This document shows, in pieces, positions 1 to 6,933 of a stretch of DNA of 64,000 nucleotides. This DNA comes from JAXHUH01 sp034211175. Lineage in GTDB: Bacteria > Actinomycetota > Acidimicrobiia > Acidimicrobiales > CAIXPF01. Within the stretch, counting starts at the first letter, position 1, and each line of letters opens with the position of its first letter. Location of the stretch: contig JAXHUH010000240.1 of NCBI GenBank assembly GCA_034211175.1, positions 1 to 64,000 on the forward strand. The letters are read 5' to 3'. A program made the position numbers and the translations under genes. The notes under the pieces are model-generated. The model was not told the origin of the DNA and ran no database searches. It saw only the letters and a program-made list of their open reading frames with translations.

Positions 1-65
1 GCAGCAGCACGAAAGTCCAGCTCAACGCCACTATTTGGGACGCCGTGGTACGGGCTGGCACGGAC

Positions 66-119
66 CTCGTCGATCTCATAACCCGAAGGTCGCAGGTTCA
101 AATCCTCCCCCCGCCACCA
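66..119 (+). pseudogene. 3' fragment of a tRNA-Met-like gene (anticodon CAT)
   Basis: An anticodon loop CTCATAA, a variable loop, a T arm with loop TTCAAAT and a 3' acceptor strand CCCCGCC followed by A and an encoded CCA can be read in order, ending at 119. The 5' half does not fold: no matching GGCGGGG acceptor strand or D arm is present upstream, the anticodon stem has two mismatches and the T stem one C-C mismatch. A 3' tRNA remnant like this is what an integrative element leaves at its far att site. It is therefore read as an attachment-site scar rather than a working tRNA. Confidence 0.6.
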
Positions 120-138
120 TCTAACTGAGAAACACCGT

Positions 139-167
139 CGAAAGGCCACGGTCTCCGTGGCCTTTCG
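139..167 (+). terminator. Hairpin terminator after the tRNA remnant
   Basis: A perfect 13-bp stem (CGAAAGGCCACGG and its complement) with a 3-base loop lies 20 bases after the CCA end. The 3' arm ends in CCTTTCG. It probably ended the original tRNA transcript. Confidence 0.7.
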
Positions 168-495
168 TGCTGTCTGGGCCCATCCTGGGGGCCGCATCGG
201 GGCGTTTCTCAGATGTGCTGCACGGCCCTGCACACCGCAGCACACCCCTGCCCACCCGCCCGTGACCTGGGCGGATGCGGCGCGTCCCCGTGCATGGGGG
301 TGGCGCAGCACTCGCCCGTCGCCTGGGACTGGCTGTGCTCCCACGACGGTGCAGGGCCCGCTTCGGCGCGCCCGGAACCCCGGGCGAGCGTCGCCCTCGG
401 TGCGCCGCGTGGCCGCGAATGCACGGGGTGGAGGACCACGGACCGGTCTTCCCACCCGGGGCGAAGGACGTCCCGGCCAAGGAGCCGAGAACACC
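168..495. other. Non-coding stretch with no recognisable feature
   Basis: The open frames crossing this stretch have low-complexity Arg/Pro/Ala-rich translations typical of antisense or out-of-frame GC-rich DNA. No repeat, RNA or promoter was recognised. It separates the tRNA scar from the excisionase-like gene. Confidence 0.5.
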
Positions 496-768
496 ATGTC
501 CGAGTCCACCTACCTCACCCGCAAGGAAGCGGCGGCGCTATGCGACTGCCACGTCGATTCCATCCGCCGGGCCGAGAAGAAGGGCCTGCTGCCCAACAGC
601 CGTCAGCGCGCCGATGGCACGATCGAGATCGCGGTCGCCGACCTCGTCGCCGCCGGGATGCTCGACCCGCTCGCCGCCCGGACGGACGTCACCGAGGTCG
701 CCGGCCGGAGCCGGGCCGAGCGGGATCTCACCGTGGTGCGCCAGGAGCTGGCCGTCGCCAACACCCAG
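496..768 (+). pseudogene. Excisionase/MerR-like helix-turn-helix protein, truncated
   Basis: Starting at ATG 496, the first ~90 residues read as a winged-helix DNA-binding domain: LTRKEAAALCDCHVDSIRRAEKKG is the helix-turn-helix, followed by a wing with GTIEIAVADL and the start of a coiled coil (RDLTVVRQELAVAN). After about base 765 the frame turns into Pro/Ser/Thr-rich nonsense to a stop at 900, while the +2 frame continues with unrelated sequence from a JetD-type protein. Proteins of this kind sit beside tRNA-borne integrases in actinobacterial elements, which fits the tRNA remnant 380 bases upstream. The family call is moderate; the loss of its natural C-terminus is clear. Confidence 0.55.
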
Positions 769-1085
769 ATCTCGCCGCCCTCGCCCGCCTCGCCGACGCC
801 GGATGGCAGCTGCACGTACGAGCCGATTTCGACGACGCCGGCATCAACCACGTCAACGCCATCCTCGACGCAGCTCCCAGTGCCCGGCCCTGGCGGATGA
901 CGGCCGCCGACTACCGGGCCGGGCTCGCCGATGGCGCCGCCACCGTGCCACTGCGTGTCGAACGGCTCACCGCCACCCCCTGGGACCCGCCGCTCGCCGA
1001 CCTGATGCGCAGCGCAGGGTTCGCTGTGTTCGAGGAGGCGCTCCTGGACGAACTGCACGCCGACCTACGTGCAGCTACAGCGTGA
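768..1085 (+). pseudogene. C-terminal fragment of a TIGR02679/DUF2399 (JetD-like) protein
   Basis: In the frame ending at 1085, about 105 residues resemble the C-terminal Toprim-like DUF2399 domain: VRADFDDAGINHVNAI matches the acidic GDFDxxGxxIAN core, then PWRMTAADYRAGL, TPWDPPLADLMR and a closing FEEALLDELHADL. DUF2399/TIGR02679 is the JetD subunit (nuclease) of type II/III Wadjet systems, which act against plasmids with JetA, JetB and JetC. Only the last part of a normally ~400-residue protein is left, with no start codon, fused out of frame to the excisionase-like gene. It is a defence-gene remnant. The assignment rests on motif memory and needs a profile search. Confidence 0.55.
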
Positions 1086-1128
1086 ACGAGGCCGCCACGT
1101 CGGACCGAAACCCCGGGCCTCAGCCCAG

Positions 1129-2055
1129 CTACTCCAGCGAGAGCAGCAGGTACGACGGCGAGGCCGATCCGTCGATGCGGGACGTCGCCGAAGTGACGTT
1201 CAGCAGCGCCACGCACTCCGTGTCGAGGTAGCGCGACAGGTAGCCGAGGGCGTTGGGGCCCACGCTCCCCTTGATGAGGGTCTCGTCCTCGGTCTCGAGC
1301 TCGAAGGTCTTGCGAGCGAGGCTCGCACCGACGAGTCGACCTCGCACGCGTGTCTCCACATCCTGCATCTCTGTCGCGTCTGCCACAGTCGCGATCCGTT
1401 CAGCGACCGTCCTGGCGATCACCGTCCGCCGCTCCTCGGCGCCCGACGTCGACACGAGCGTCATCCGGTTCGTCGAGGAGGAGAACTGGACCGCGAGCGC
1501 ACGTAGGTGAACCACACCTCGCCGGCCCATCTTGCTCATGACCGCGCGGACGTTCTCCTCGTAGTTGTCCTCCTCGGCAGCGTCGATCGCGTCGAACAGT
1601 GTCTCGACGGAACGCTCGAAGGTCGACCGCGTGGGGCCGCTGCCCGCGAGGTCCAGCTCGACCTGCTCCTCAAGCTCGGTTGTCGGCCCCTCGAGGCGCA
1701 AGCCAAAGGATCCCGCGAACGTCGCAGCGAGCTTCATGGAGGTGACGTCGCGGACGGCTCCGGGCACTGGGGCTCTGCTCGTCGCCGTGAAGTCAAGTGC
1801 CTGGCCGATTGCGGTCACGGCTTCCTGCAGGGGTGCGAGCGCCGAGACGAGGAACTTCACGTCGATCTTGTGGCCTTCGACGGCGGGCCCGGTGAGGATG
1901 GCATCCAAACGAGGCGCCACGGACGACTCCAGCTGACCGATCTGACGCTCGACACCGGACCGCATGACGGACATGGCGTCGAGATCACCTGCGGTCGGGA
2001 AGTCCGCGATCGTCTGGCGGAACCGCTGCAGCATCTCGATCTCGAAATCCGTCAT
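1129..2055 (-). CDS. Unknown 308-aa protein, partner of the DUF6932 gene
   Basis: Starts at ATG 2055, overlapping the stop of the upstream gene by four bases (ATGA), so the two are translationally coupled. The N-terminal half is predicted helical (RQTIADFPTAGDLDAM, RQIGQLESSVAPRLDAIL). The C-terminal ~90 residues look beta-rich, with a VRGRLVGASLARKTFELE segment followed by acidic residues and KGSV, a pattern seen in small beta domains at the end of accessory proteins. No signal peptide, membrane segment or catalytic motif was seen and the family is not recognised. Because it is coupled to a nucleotidyltransferase-like protein inside a tRNA-proximal island, a toxin-antitoxin or defence role is a reasonable guess, not a finding. 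Confidence 0.65.
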   Translation of the reverse strand: MTDFEIEMLQRFRQTIADFPTAGDLDAMSVMRSGVERQIGQLESSVAPRLDAILTGPAVEGHKIDVKFLVSALAPLQEAVTAIGQALDFTATSRAPVPGAVRDVTSMKLAATFAGSFGLRLEGPTTELEEQVELDLAGSGPTRSTFERSVETLFDAIDAAEEDNYEENVRAVMSKMGRRGVVHLRALAVQFSSSTNRMTLVSTSGAEERRTVIARTVAERIATVADATEMQDVETRVRGRLVGASLARKTFELETEDETLIKGSVGPNALGYLSRYLDTECVALLNVTSATSRIDGSASPSYLLLSLE

Positions 2056-2533
2056 GAGACCCTCACAAGGCCCTTCTCGAGTCCATCTCGGGTGTGCCCG
2101 AAGAAGTGCATCCAGTGGTCCCGCACCCTGGACGCCTGGGCAAAGCGTACGTCGGTCGGTTCGACCTTGAACACCGGGAACGAGTCGCAGCCCCAGAACT
2201 CGCGGGTGTGGTGGCCGTTGACCAGTGAGACGACGAGCATCTTCTGGGAGTCCGGGAGCCGGTCGTACGCGGCGATGTCGATGACCGTGATGATGTCGAC
2301 GTCACCGGGCTCCTCCTTACTCGTCACGAAGCTGCCGTCGAGGTACTGCTCGACGAAGGGGCACACCGACCGCAGTGCGTCTCGGTGCAGCGACCACCCG
2401 TTGAAGATCCTCCTCCGGACGTCTGACGAGAACGGAGCAACAAGGACACTCTCGACCTCGTCCGCTGTTGCATCGTGCACACCAGGGGGGAGAAGCCCGG
2501 AGGACTCGAACGACGGGACGACGGGATCGGCAT
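2052..2533 (-). CDS. DUF6932-like nucleotidyltransferase-fold protein, probable 5' frameshift
   Basis: Ends at 2052 inside the start of the next gene. The readable core has PSFESSGLLPPGVHDAT near the N-terminus and GSFVTSKEEPGDVDI in the middle; the latter is the GS...D-x-D pattern of the nucleotidyltransferase superfamily as seen in DUF6932. Family members begin M-x-IP-x-F-x-x-x-GLLPPG. Here an ATG at 2533 reads MPIP in the neighbouring frame and the conserved part resumes one base off, so a single missing base in the CCC run near 2522 would restore a normal ~160-aa protein. Without that repair the only in-frame starts are a GTG or ATG much further upstream (ORF to 2705). Role unknown; it may modify a nucleotide, protein or tRNA. 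Confidence 0.6.
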
Positions 2534-2744
2534 CGCCGGCGGACCGTACCTGCTCCAGCCGTCCAGTTCGCCGTGAGCGTTGAGGATGCGCACGTTCTCG
2601 AACGTAAAGCGAGCGGCTCTCGAAAGCTAGCTGGTGCGTGTCCGACACCGCTGACGCGAGGATCAGTTGCTCGGTGCGGCAGGTCGCAGGGAAACCGCCC
2701 CGCATGGGCAGCGAAGGTGTCGCGTGCCGTCACCCCCTTACCTT
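2534..2744. other. Spacer between the DUF6932 pair and the IS110 element
   Basis: The minus strand just upstream of the DUF6932 start carries a short plausible coding run (FENVRILNAHGELDGWSRYG) without a recognised family. No hairpin terminator or promoter stands out. The left edge of the IS element falls somewhere near the right end of this stretch. Confidence 0.35.
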
Positions 2745-2759
2745 CCTGGTGGGCCTTGA

Positions 2760-2974
2760 GCGATGCTTTGGGTCTGGGAAGTCCGGTGGTGCCGGTATGG
2801 CTCACTGCCCCCTGTCGAGTTCATGGCCTGGGGGGTGTTGCCGCCGGTGCTGTCGGGTGCGTCGACCTCTGATGGGGACAGGCGATCGATCGCTGGTTCG
2901 TAAGGTGGATGTCGGCGTGCGTGCCCTGCCCGTGACTTCCCGCTGCTGGAAGCACCGTTGGGGAGGTAACGCTG
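2760..2974 (+). ncRNA. Candidate IS110 bridge RNA region
   Basis: IS110-group elements carry a structured guide RNA in the non-coding left end, just upstream of the recombinase gene, that pairs with both donor and target DNA. This ~215-base interval is in the right place, has no open frame on the sense strand with coding character, and contains the GATGGGGACA segment that reappears at the right end of the element. No secondary structure was computed, so the call rests on position and that match. Confidence 0.35.
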
Positions 2975-4192
2975 GTGGCGACACCGGACGACGTGAACGT
3001 GTGGGTCGGTCTCGATGTCGGCAAGTCCGACCATCACGGCGACGTCATCGACGACGACGGCAACGCCTTGTTCGACCGGCGGGTCCACAACGACGAAGCC
3101 GACCTCGACGCGCTCTTCGACCGGGCCGGCGGCTACGGCACGGTCGGGTTGGTGATCGACCAGCCGGGCTCGATCGCCCAGCTGGCAATCGCGGTTGCGG
3201 CTCGCCGTCAGATCCCCGTGGCGTATGTGCCCGGTCTGGTCATGCGCCGCGCTGCGGATCTCTACCCGGGTGAAGCGAAGACCGACCGGCGTGACGCCGC
3301 TGTGTTGGCCGATGTCGGCCGCCGCTGGCGCAACCAGATCCACTGGCTCGACCTCGACACCGCCGATGAGCTGTTGGCCCAACTGCGGGTGCTCAACGGC
3401 TACGACGTCGACCTTGCCGCCGACGCCAACCGAGTGTCGAACCGGCTGCGGGACTCGCTGACCTCGATCTCCCCAGCGTTGGAGCGAGCACTCGGAGCCC
3501 AACTGCGCCACGCCGGGGTACGGGACCTGCTCTGCCGCTACCCGACCCCGACCGCTCTCGCGAAGGCCGGGCGGGCCCGGATCGTCAAGACCATCAAACG
3601 GCGCTCGCCCCGCCTTGCCGACAAGACCGCCACGGCGGTCCTCGACGCGCTCGCCGCGCAGACCGTGACCCTGCCCGCCGAAGCCGCGGTCGGTCAGATC
3701 ATCTCCGAGCTCGCCGCCGAGCTCGACCGCATCCACGAACGCCGCGACAGCCTCGAGTCTCAGATCGAGGCGGCGTTCACCGCGCACCCTTTCGGCCGGC
3801 TGCTGTTGACGATGCCCGGGATCGGACCGCGGACAGGAGCGAGGATCCTCGCCGAGATCGGTGACGGCTCCCGCTTCAGTTCGGGATCGAAGCTCGCCAG
3901 CTACGCCGGCATCGCCCCAGTGGTCCGACAGTCCGGCACCAGCCTCCGCGGCGAGACCAAGAGCCGCAAAGGCAACCACCGGCTCAAGAACGCCATGTTC
4001 ATCGCCGCGTTCGCGTCGCTCTCCGCACCCGAATCCCGAGCCTTCTACGACCGCAAACGAGCCGAAGGCAAGAGACACAACGCCGCCGTCATCTGCCTCG
4101 CCCGCCGCCGCTGCAACGTCATCTTCGCCATGCTCCGCAACCAACAGCCCTACCAGCCACCCCAACCCAACCCCCTCCCCAAAGCCGCCTGA
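2975..4192 (+). CDS. IS110-family transposase (DEDD recombinase)
   Basis: 405 aa, GTG start at 2975 with GGGAGG ten bases upstream. The N-terminal RuvC-like DEDD domain shows VGLDVGKSDH (Asp14), VIDQPG (Asp62, where Glu is usual) and KTDRRDA (Asp104, Asp107). The C-terminal Tnp_20 domain has MPGIGPRTGARILAEIGD (~280-297), LASYAGIAP (~307-315) and SRKGNHRLKNAMF (~330-342), ending in a basic, Pro-rich tail. Length and both domains are complete, so the enzyme may be active, directed by the RNA from the left end. It mediates excision and insertion without classical inverted repeats. Another, broken IS110-type C-terminus lies at 8,457-8,660. Confidence 0.93.
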   Translation: MATPDDVNVWVGLDVGKSDHHGDVIDDDGNALFDRRVHNDEADLDALFDRAGGYGTVGLVIDQPGSIAQLAIAVAARRQIPVAYVPGLVMRRAADLYPGEAKTDRRDAAVLADVGRRWRNQIHWLDLDTADELLAQLRVLNGYDVDLAADANRVSNRLRDSLTSISPALERALGAQLRHAGVRDLLCRYPTPTALAKAGRARIVKTIKRRSPRLADKTATAVLDALAAQTVTLPAEAAVGQIISELAAELDRIHERRDSLESQIEAAFTAHPFGRLLLTMPGIGPRTGARILAEIGDGSRFSSGSKLASYAGIAPVVRQSGTSLRGETKSRKGNHRLKNAMFIAAFASLSAPESRAFYDRKRAEGKRHNAAVICLARRRCNVIFAMLRNQQPYQPPQPNPLPKAA

Positions 4193-4664
4193 AACCCTTG
4201 ACAAAACGATGGGGACACCCCCCGCACTGGGTCGGCGTGGCGGATCGAGTGCGAGCATCCCAACAAGGCGGCACACTCGCCTCATGAGTGCGCACCGCCG
4301 GTATGTCGAATGGGTCTCGGCCGCCGCCGAACCCCGCCATGTGCACCGGTGTGTGCAGGGTGGGTGTGCAGGCACCCTGACCTGCGCAGATGCGAATCGT
4401 CTGGCCTCCGAGCTCCCGACTCACCGTTGCCCCCGCCACCAACGAAACCGCAGGTGAGGGCCGGTGCGAGAGCACCGGCCCTCTTTCGCGAGCGTGTCCG
4501 CGGCGGTGTCCGACGAGCGCTCGTTGCTTGGGCCGCAGCGTGTCGAGATCTCGGCGAAGTTCTTGGTGGGCTCGTTGCAGGTCGGCGTCTCCGCCGGATC
4601 CCCAGTAGCCGACACCGGCGAGCACGACCGCGACGACCGAGATGATGAGCGTGAACACGGTCAT
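4119..4664 (-). CDS. Small membrane-anchored protein with coiled coil (3' end uncertain)
   Basis: ATG 4664 is preceded by a strong GAGGAGG ribosome site at the right spacing, 68 bases downstream of the hsp20 gene in the same direction. The first ~20 residues (TVFTLIISVVAVVLAGVGYW) form one membrane segment, followed by a short charged helix (ADLQRAHQELRRDLDTLRPKQRAL). After about residue 55 the composition becomes Arg/Gly/His-rich and the frame runs through the terminator and into the end of the IS element. The real protein may be only ~50-60 aa, with its natural end lost by frameshift or IS insertion. Function unknown; the position suggests an envelope-stress accessory. Confidence 0.35.
   Translation of the reverse strand: MTVFTLIISVVAVVLAGVGYWGSGGDADLQRAHQELRRDLDTLRPKQRALVGHRRGHARERGPVLSHRPSPAVSLVAGATVSRELGGQTIRICAGQGACTPTLHTPVHMAGFGGGRDPFDIPAVRTHEASVPPCWDARTRSATPTQCGGCPHRFVKGFRRLWGGGWVGVAGRAVGCGAWRR
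4218..4455. other. Region between the IS element and the stress locus
   Basis: Contains CCCCCGCCACCA at about 4431-4442, which repeats the 3' end of the tRNA remnant at 108-119 and is also followed by a hairpin terminator. No T arm or acceptor stem can be built in front of it. It may be the other copy of an att core, or chance in GC-rich DNA. The unclear 3' part of a minus-strand small ORF also crosses this stretch. Confidence 0.3.
4456..4483 (+). terminator. Rho-independent terminator
   Basis: Perfect 12-bp stem GAGGGCCGGTGC with a GAGA loop, followed by TTT in the plus direction. It would stop plus-strand transcription leaving the IS element. Confidence 0.7.
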
Positions 4665-4732
4665 GGTGTCGCCTCCTCGGATGATGGTGTGGCTCCTTGC
4701 TGTGCTGGGCAGTCGGGCAGGTTCCGGTGGGG

Positions 4733-5200
4733 TCAGGTCACCGGGATGCGGCGTGGCCGGTCGGCTTCGGGCTTGGGTACCCGGATGGTGAGCACGCCGT
4801 CGTCGTAGCCGGCGCTCACCTCGGCGTCGGGGTCCGCCGCGGGCAGGGTGACCTCGTAGTAGAAGCGGCCGGTGACCCGGGTGCGGCGCCGCAAGATGCC
4901 GGTGCGTTCCTTCTCCTTGCGCTCACCGGACACGGTGAGCTGGCGGCCCGACAGGGTCACGTCGATGTCGTTGCGCTTCACGCCGGGCAGCTCGACTTCG
5001 ACCAGGTAGGCGTCGTCGGTCTCCTCGACGTCGGCCAGCGGGGTGAACCCGAGTCCCTGACCGTCGAGCAGCGACGGGAACCGGTCCCAGCTGTCGAGGT
5101 ACCGGCGAAGACGCTGGTTGAGGGCGTCGAGCTCTGCGAAGGGATCGAAGTGTGCCGGCTCGGGGCGGGACAGGCTGGTGGAACGTCGCTCGGGCAGCAT
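4733..5200 (-). CDS. Hsp20-family small heat-shock chaperone
   Basis: 155 aa. A Pro/Arg-rich N-terminal arm (FDPFAELDALNQRLRRYLD) leads into an alpha-crystallin domain: DDAYLVEVELPGVKRNDIDV, LTVSGERKEKE, GRFYYEVTLPAADPDAEVSAGYDDGVLTIRVPKPE, closing with the IxV-type tail RRIPVT. Such proteins form oligomers that hold unfolding proteins in the cytoplasm. It lies 175 bases downstream of a second hsp20 gene in the same direction and 68 bases upstream of the small membrane ORF. An upstream in-frame start is possible, but ATG 5200 (MLPERRST) fits the family. Probably controlled by HspR, encoded in the divergent operon. Confidence 0.92.
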   Translation of the reverse strand: MLPERRSTSLSRPEPAHFDPFAELDALNQRLRRYLDSWDRFPSLLDGQGLGFTPLADVEETDDAYLVEVELPGVKRNDIDVTLSGRQLTVSGERKEKERTGILRRRTRVTGRFYYEVTLPAADPDAEVSAGYDDGVLTIRVPKPEADRPRRIPVT

Positions 5201-5375
5201 CGCTTCGGCTACCTCCTCTGGTGGTGATGTCGGTGTGTCGGGCGGGGGTGCCGACGGCTCGGCTCGCCCTGCTCGGGCTGGTCGAGCCAGTGCCGCGCAT
5301 CCCGCGACGGGGACGGTGGGCGGCCGATGAGTAGGGGCCCGTCACCGTCGGCACCCGGGCTGGGTCAGCGCCGGG
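5201..5375. other. Intergenic region between the two hsp20 genes
   Basis: 175 bases with no open frame of coding character. It may hold a separate promoter or processing site for the downstream hsp20, but no clear -10/-35 pair was found. Confidence 0.4.
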
Positions 5376-5789
5376 TCAGGAGCTGATGGCGGCTTGGCCC
5401 GAACCGACGCTGATCTTGCGGGGCTTGGCCTGATCGGCCACCGGGACGGTGAGGGTGAGCACCCCGTGGTCGTAGTCGGCTTCGATGTGGTCGACATCGA
5501 GGCCCTCGCCCAGGAACAGGGATCGGGTGAAGGTGCCCTGCGGGCGCTCCGAGGCGATCACCTGCACGTCCTCGGCAGGCTCCCAGGACCGCTCCGCGCG
5601 CACGGTGAGCTGGTTCTTCTCGACGGTGACGTCGATGGAGTCGGGGTCGACGCCGGGCAAGTCGAACCGGGCGATCAGCCGGTCGTCCTCCCGGTAGGCG
5701 TCCATACCCATCAGGGTGTTGCGCCGGCTCGCGAGGCCTCCGTCGAAGAACCGGTCGAGCTCACGGAACGGATCGGTACGCATCAGCAT
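5376..5789 (-). CDS. Hsp20-family small heat-shock chaperone (second copy)
   Basis: 137 aa, starting MLMRTDPFRELDRFFDGG. The crystallin domain runs from DAYREDDRLIARFDLPGVDPDSIDV through LTVRAERSWEP and GTFTRSLFLGEGLDVDHIEADYDHGVLTLTVPV, ending RKISV. It is clearly divergent from the downstream copy (different N-terminal arm and loop), so this is not a recent duplication. The pattern ERP-QGTF-RSLFLGEGLD is that of the Hsp18-like actinobacterial subgroup. Its start lies 211 bases from the divergent dnaJ gene, so both operons share one control region. Confidence 0.93.
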   Translation of the reverse strand: MLMRTDPFRELDRFFDGGLASRRNTLMGMDAYREDDRLIARFDLPGVDPDSIDVTVEKNQLTVRAERSWEPAEDVQVIASERPQGTFTRSLFLGEGLDVDHIEADYDHGVLTLTVPVADQAKPRKISVGSGQAAISS

Positions 5790-5873
5790 CTGCGCTCACC
5801 TCCCTCAACAGATGGTTGGTCGTCTCGTGACGTCTTCTTCCGAGACCGACCCTGTGCCGATGCCATCACATGA

Positions 5874-5902
5874 CTTGACAATCAGACGCTGAGGAATATT
5901 CC
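5874..5902. promoter_or_regulatory. HspR-like operator (degenerate HAIR) over a putative promoter
   Basis: CTTGACA, seven bases, then GCTGAGG matches the HAIR consensus CTTGAGT-N7-ACTCAAG at 9 of 14 positions with exact spacing. TTGACA (5875-5880) and TATTCC (5897-5902), 16 bases apart, look like a -35/-10 pair reading toward dnaJ, so a bound HspR would cover it. It sits between the divergent hsp20 and dnaJ-hspR operons. Confidence 0.5.
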
Positions 5903-6000
5903 CGGAGGAGTGAAAGTTCTTCGGGTTCGGGACCGCCAGTCCTGTGTGGTCTCGACCGAGTCGTTCGAACGGGCCGCTCGAGGAAGGGAGGTGACCGCCC

Positions 6001-6933
6001 GTGGAGGTCGACCCGGCCTGGCTGGAGACGGACTACTACGAGACCTTGGGTGTCTCACCTGTCGCCGAGCCGGGTGAGATCACCCGCGCGTATCGGCGAC
6101 GGGCCCGCCACCTGCACCCCGACGCCAGCTCCGATCCTGCGGCCGCCGACCGGTTCGCCGAGCTGACCGCGGCCTACGAGGTGCTGAGCGACCCGGACCG
6201 CCGCGTCGCCTACGACCAGACCCGTCGCCAGGTCGATCGCGGCGTGCGCCGCCGCCCGGGGGGTGGCTACACGATCCGAGTCGACCACGTCGAAGGCCGC
6301 GAGACCGACCCCGCAAGCGCGGGTTCCCGGACCCGCCGCGTGCGCGTGAGGGATCGGTCGGGGTCGTCCACGAGGCGGATCCCGCCGTCACGGCCAGGCG
6401 CAGCGGCACGAGCCGAGGTGAAGTTGCCGTTCGCAGACGCGGTGCGGGGCACCACCGCTGCTGTCTCCGTGCCGGGTCGCGGCACCGTCACGGTACCGGT
6501 CCCCCCCGGGGTGGAGGACGGCCAGACGCTCCGAGTCCCGGTCAGCCCCCACTCCGACCCCAACGGCGCCGGTGACGACCTCGTGGTCACCGTCCACGTC
6601 GAAGACGACCAGCACTTCTCGCGCCGGGGCGACGACCTCACCCTCACCGTGCCCATCACGGTCACCGAGGCCATCCGCGGCACCAAGGTGACCGTGCCCA
6701 CCATCGAGAACCGGCCCGTCACCGTCCGCATCCCACCGGGAACACCCTCCGGTCGCACACTGCGGATCCCCGGGCGGGGTGTCCCCACCGCCACGCGACG
6801 GGGCGACCTGTTGATCACCGTGCAGATCCACGTCCCCACCGACCTCGACGAGGGACACAACCAGCTCATCGATGAGCTCGCCCGATGGGAGGACCCGACC
6901 GGGCTGCGCGCTCACCTGGAGGTGAACCCATGA
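6001..6933 (+). CDS. DnaJ/CbpA-type co-chaperone without zinc fingers
   Basis: 310 aa from GTG 6001, with GGGAGG upstream. Residues ~10-72 are a J domain with the HPD motif at 39-41 (HLHPDAS), which stimulates DnaK ATPase. There is no Cys-rich zinc-finger block; a short basic linker leads directly to two substrate-binding beta domains (VKLPFADAVRGTTAAV and PITVTEAIRGTKVTV, each followed by GQTLRV or GRTLRIPGRG). This is the CbpA layout. The gene overlaps hspR by four bases. In other actinobacteria hspR follows dnaK-grpE-dnaJ; here no dnaK or grpE lies in the window, so this is a second, stand-alone DnaJ locus. Confidence 0.9.
   Translation: MEVDPAWLETDYYETLGVSPVAEPGEITRAYRRRARHLHPDASSDPAAADRFAELTAAYEVLSDPDRRVAYDQTRRQVDRGVRRRPGGGYTIRVDHVEGRETDPASAGSRTRRVRVRDRSGSSTRRIPPSRPGAAARAEVKLPFADAVRGTTAAVSVPGRGTVTVPVPPGVEDGQTLRVPVSPHSDPNGAGDDLVVTVHVEDDQHFSRRGDDLTLTVPITVTEAIRGTKVTVPTIENRPVTVRIPPGTPSGRTLRIPGRGVPTATRRGDLLITVQIHVPTDLDEGHNQLIDELARWEDPTGLRAHLEVNP

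Larger units (their letters stand above)
2745..4217 (+). mobile_element. IS110-family insertion sequence (ends approximate)
   Basis: An intact IS110 transposase gene is flanked by a ~200-base non-coding leader and a short right end. IS110 elements lack terminal inverted repeats, so the ends cannot be fixed by eye. The ten bases GATGGGGACA occur at 2871-2880 and at 4208-4217; the second copy sits just past the transposase stop and probably marks the right core. The first copy could be a left core, or a donor-guide segment of the bridge RNA. Left limits between about 2745 and 2871 are possible. Confidence 0.6.

Noticed and set aside
1..65. 5' half of the tRNA
   Set aside because: A weak 5-of-7 match to the acceptor strand (GCCGTGG near 42-48) exists, but D arm and anticodon stem do not fold.
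2738..4375. Long minus-strand ORF (545 aa) across the IS110 element
   Set aside because: Antisense shadow of the transposase; composition and lack of start site show it is not coding.
4428..4442. Possible tRNA gene ending in CCGCCACCA before a terminator
   Set aside because: No T arm (GGTTCAAATCC type), anticodon arm or matching acceptor strand can be built upstream; kept only as a possible att-core repeat.
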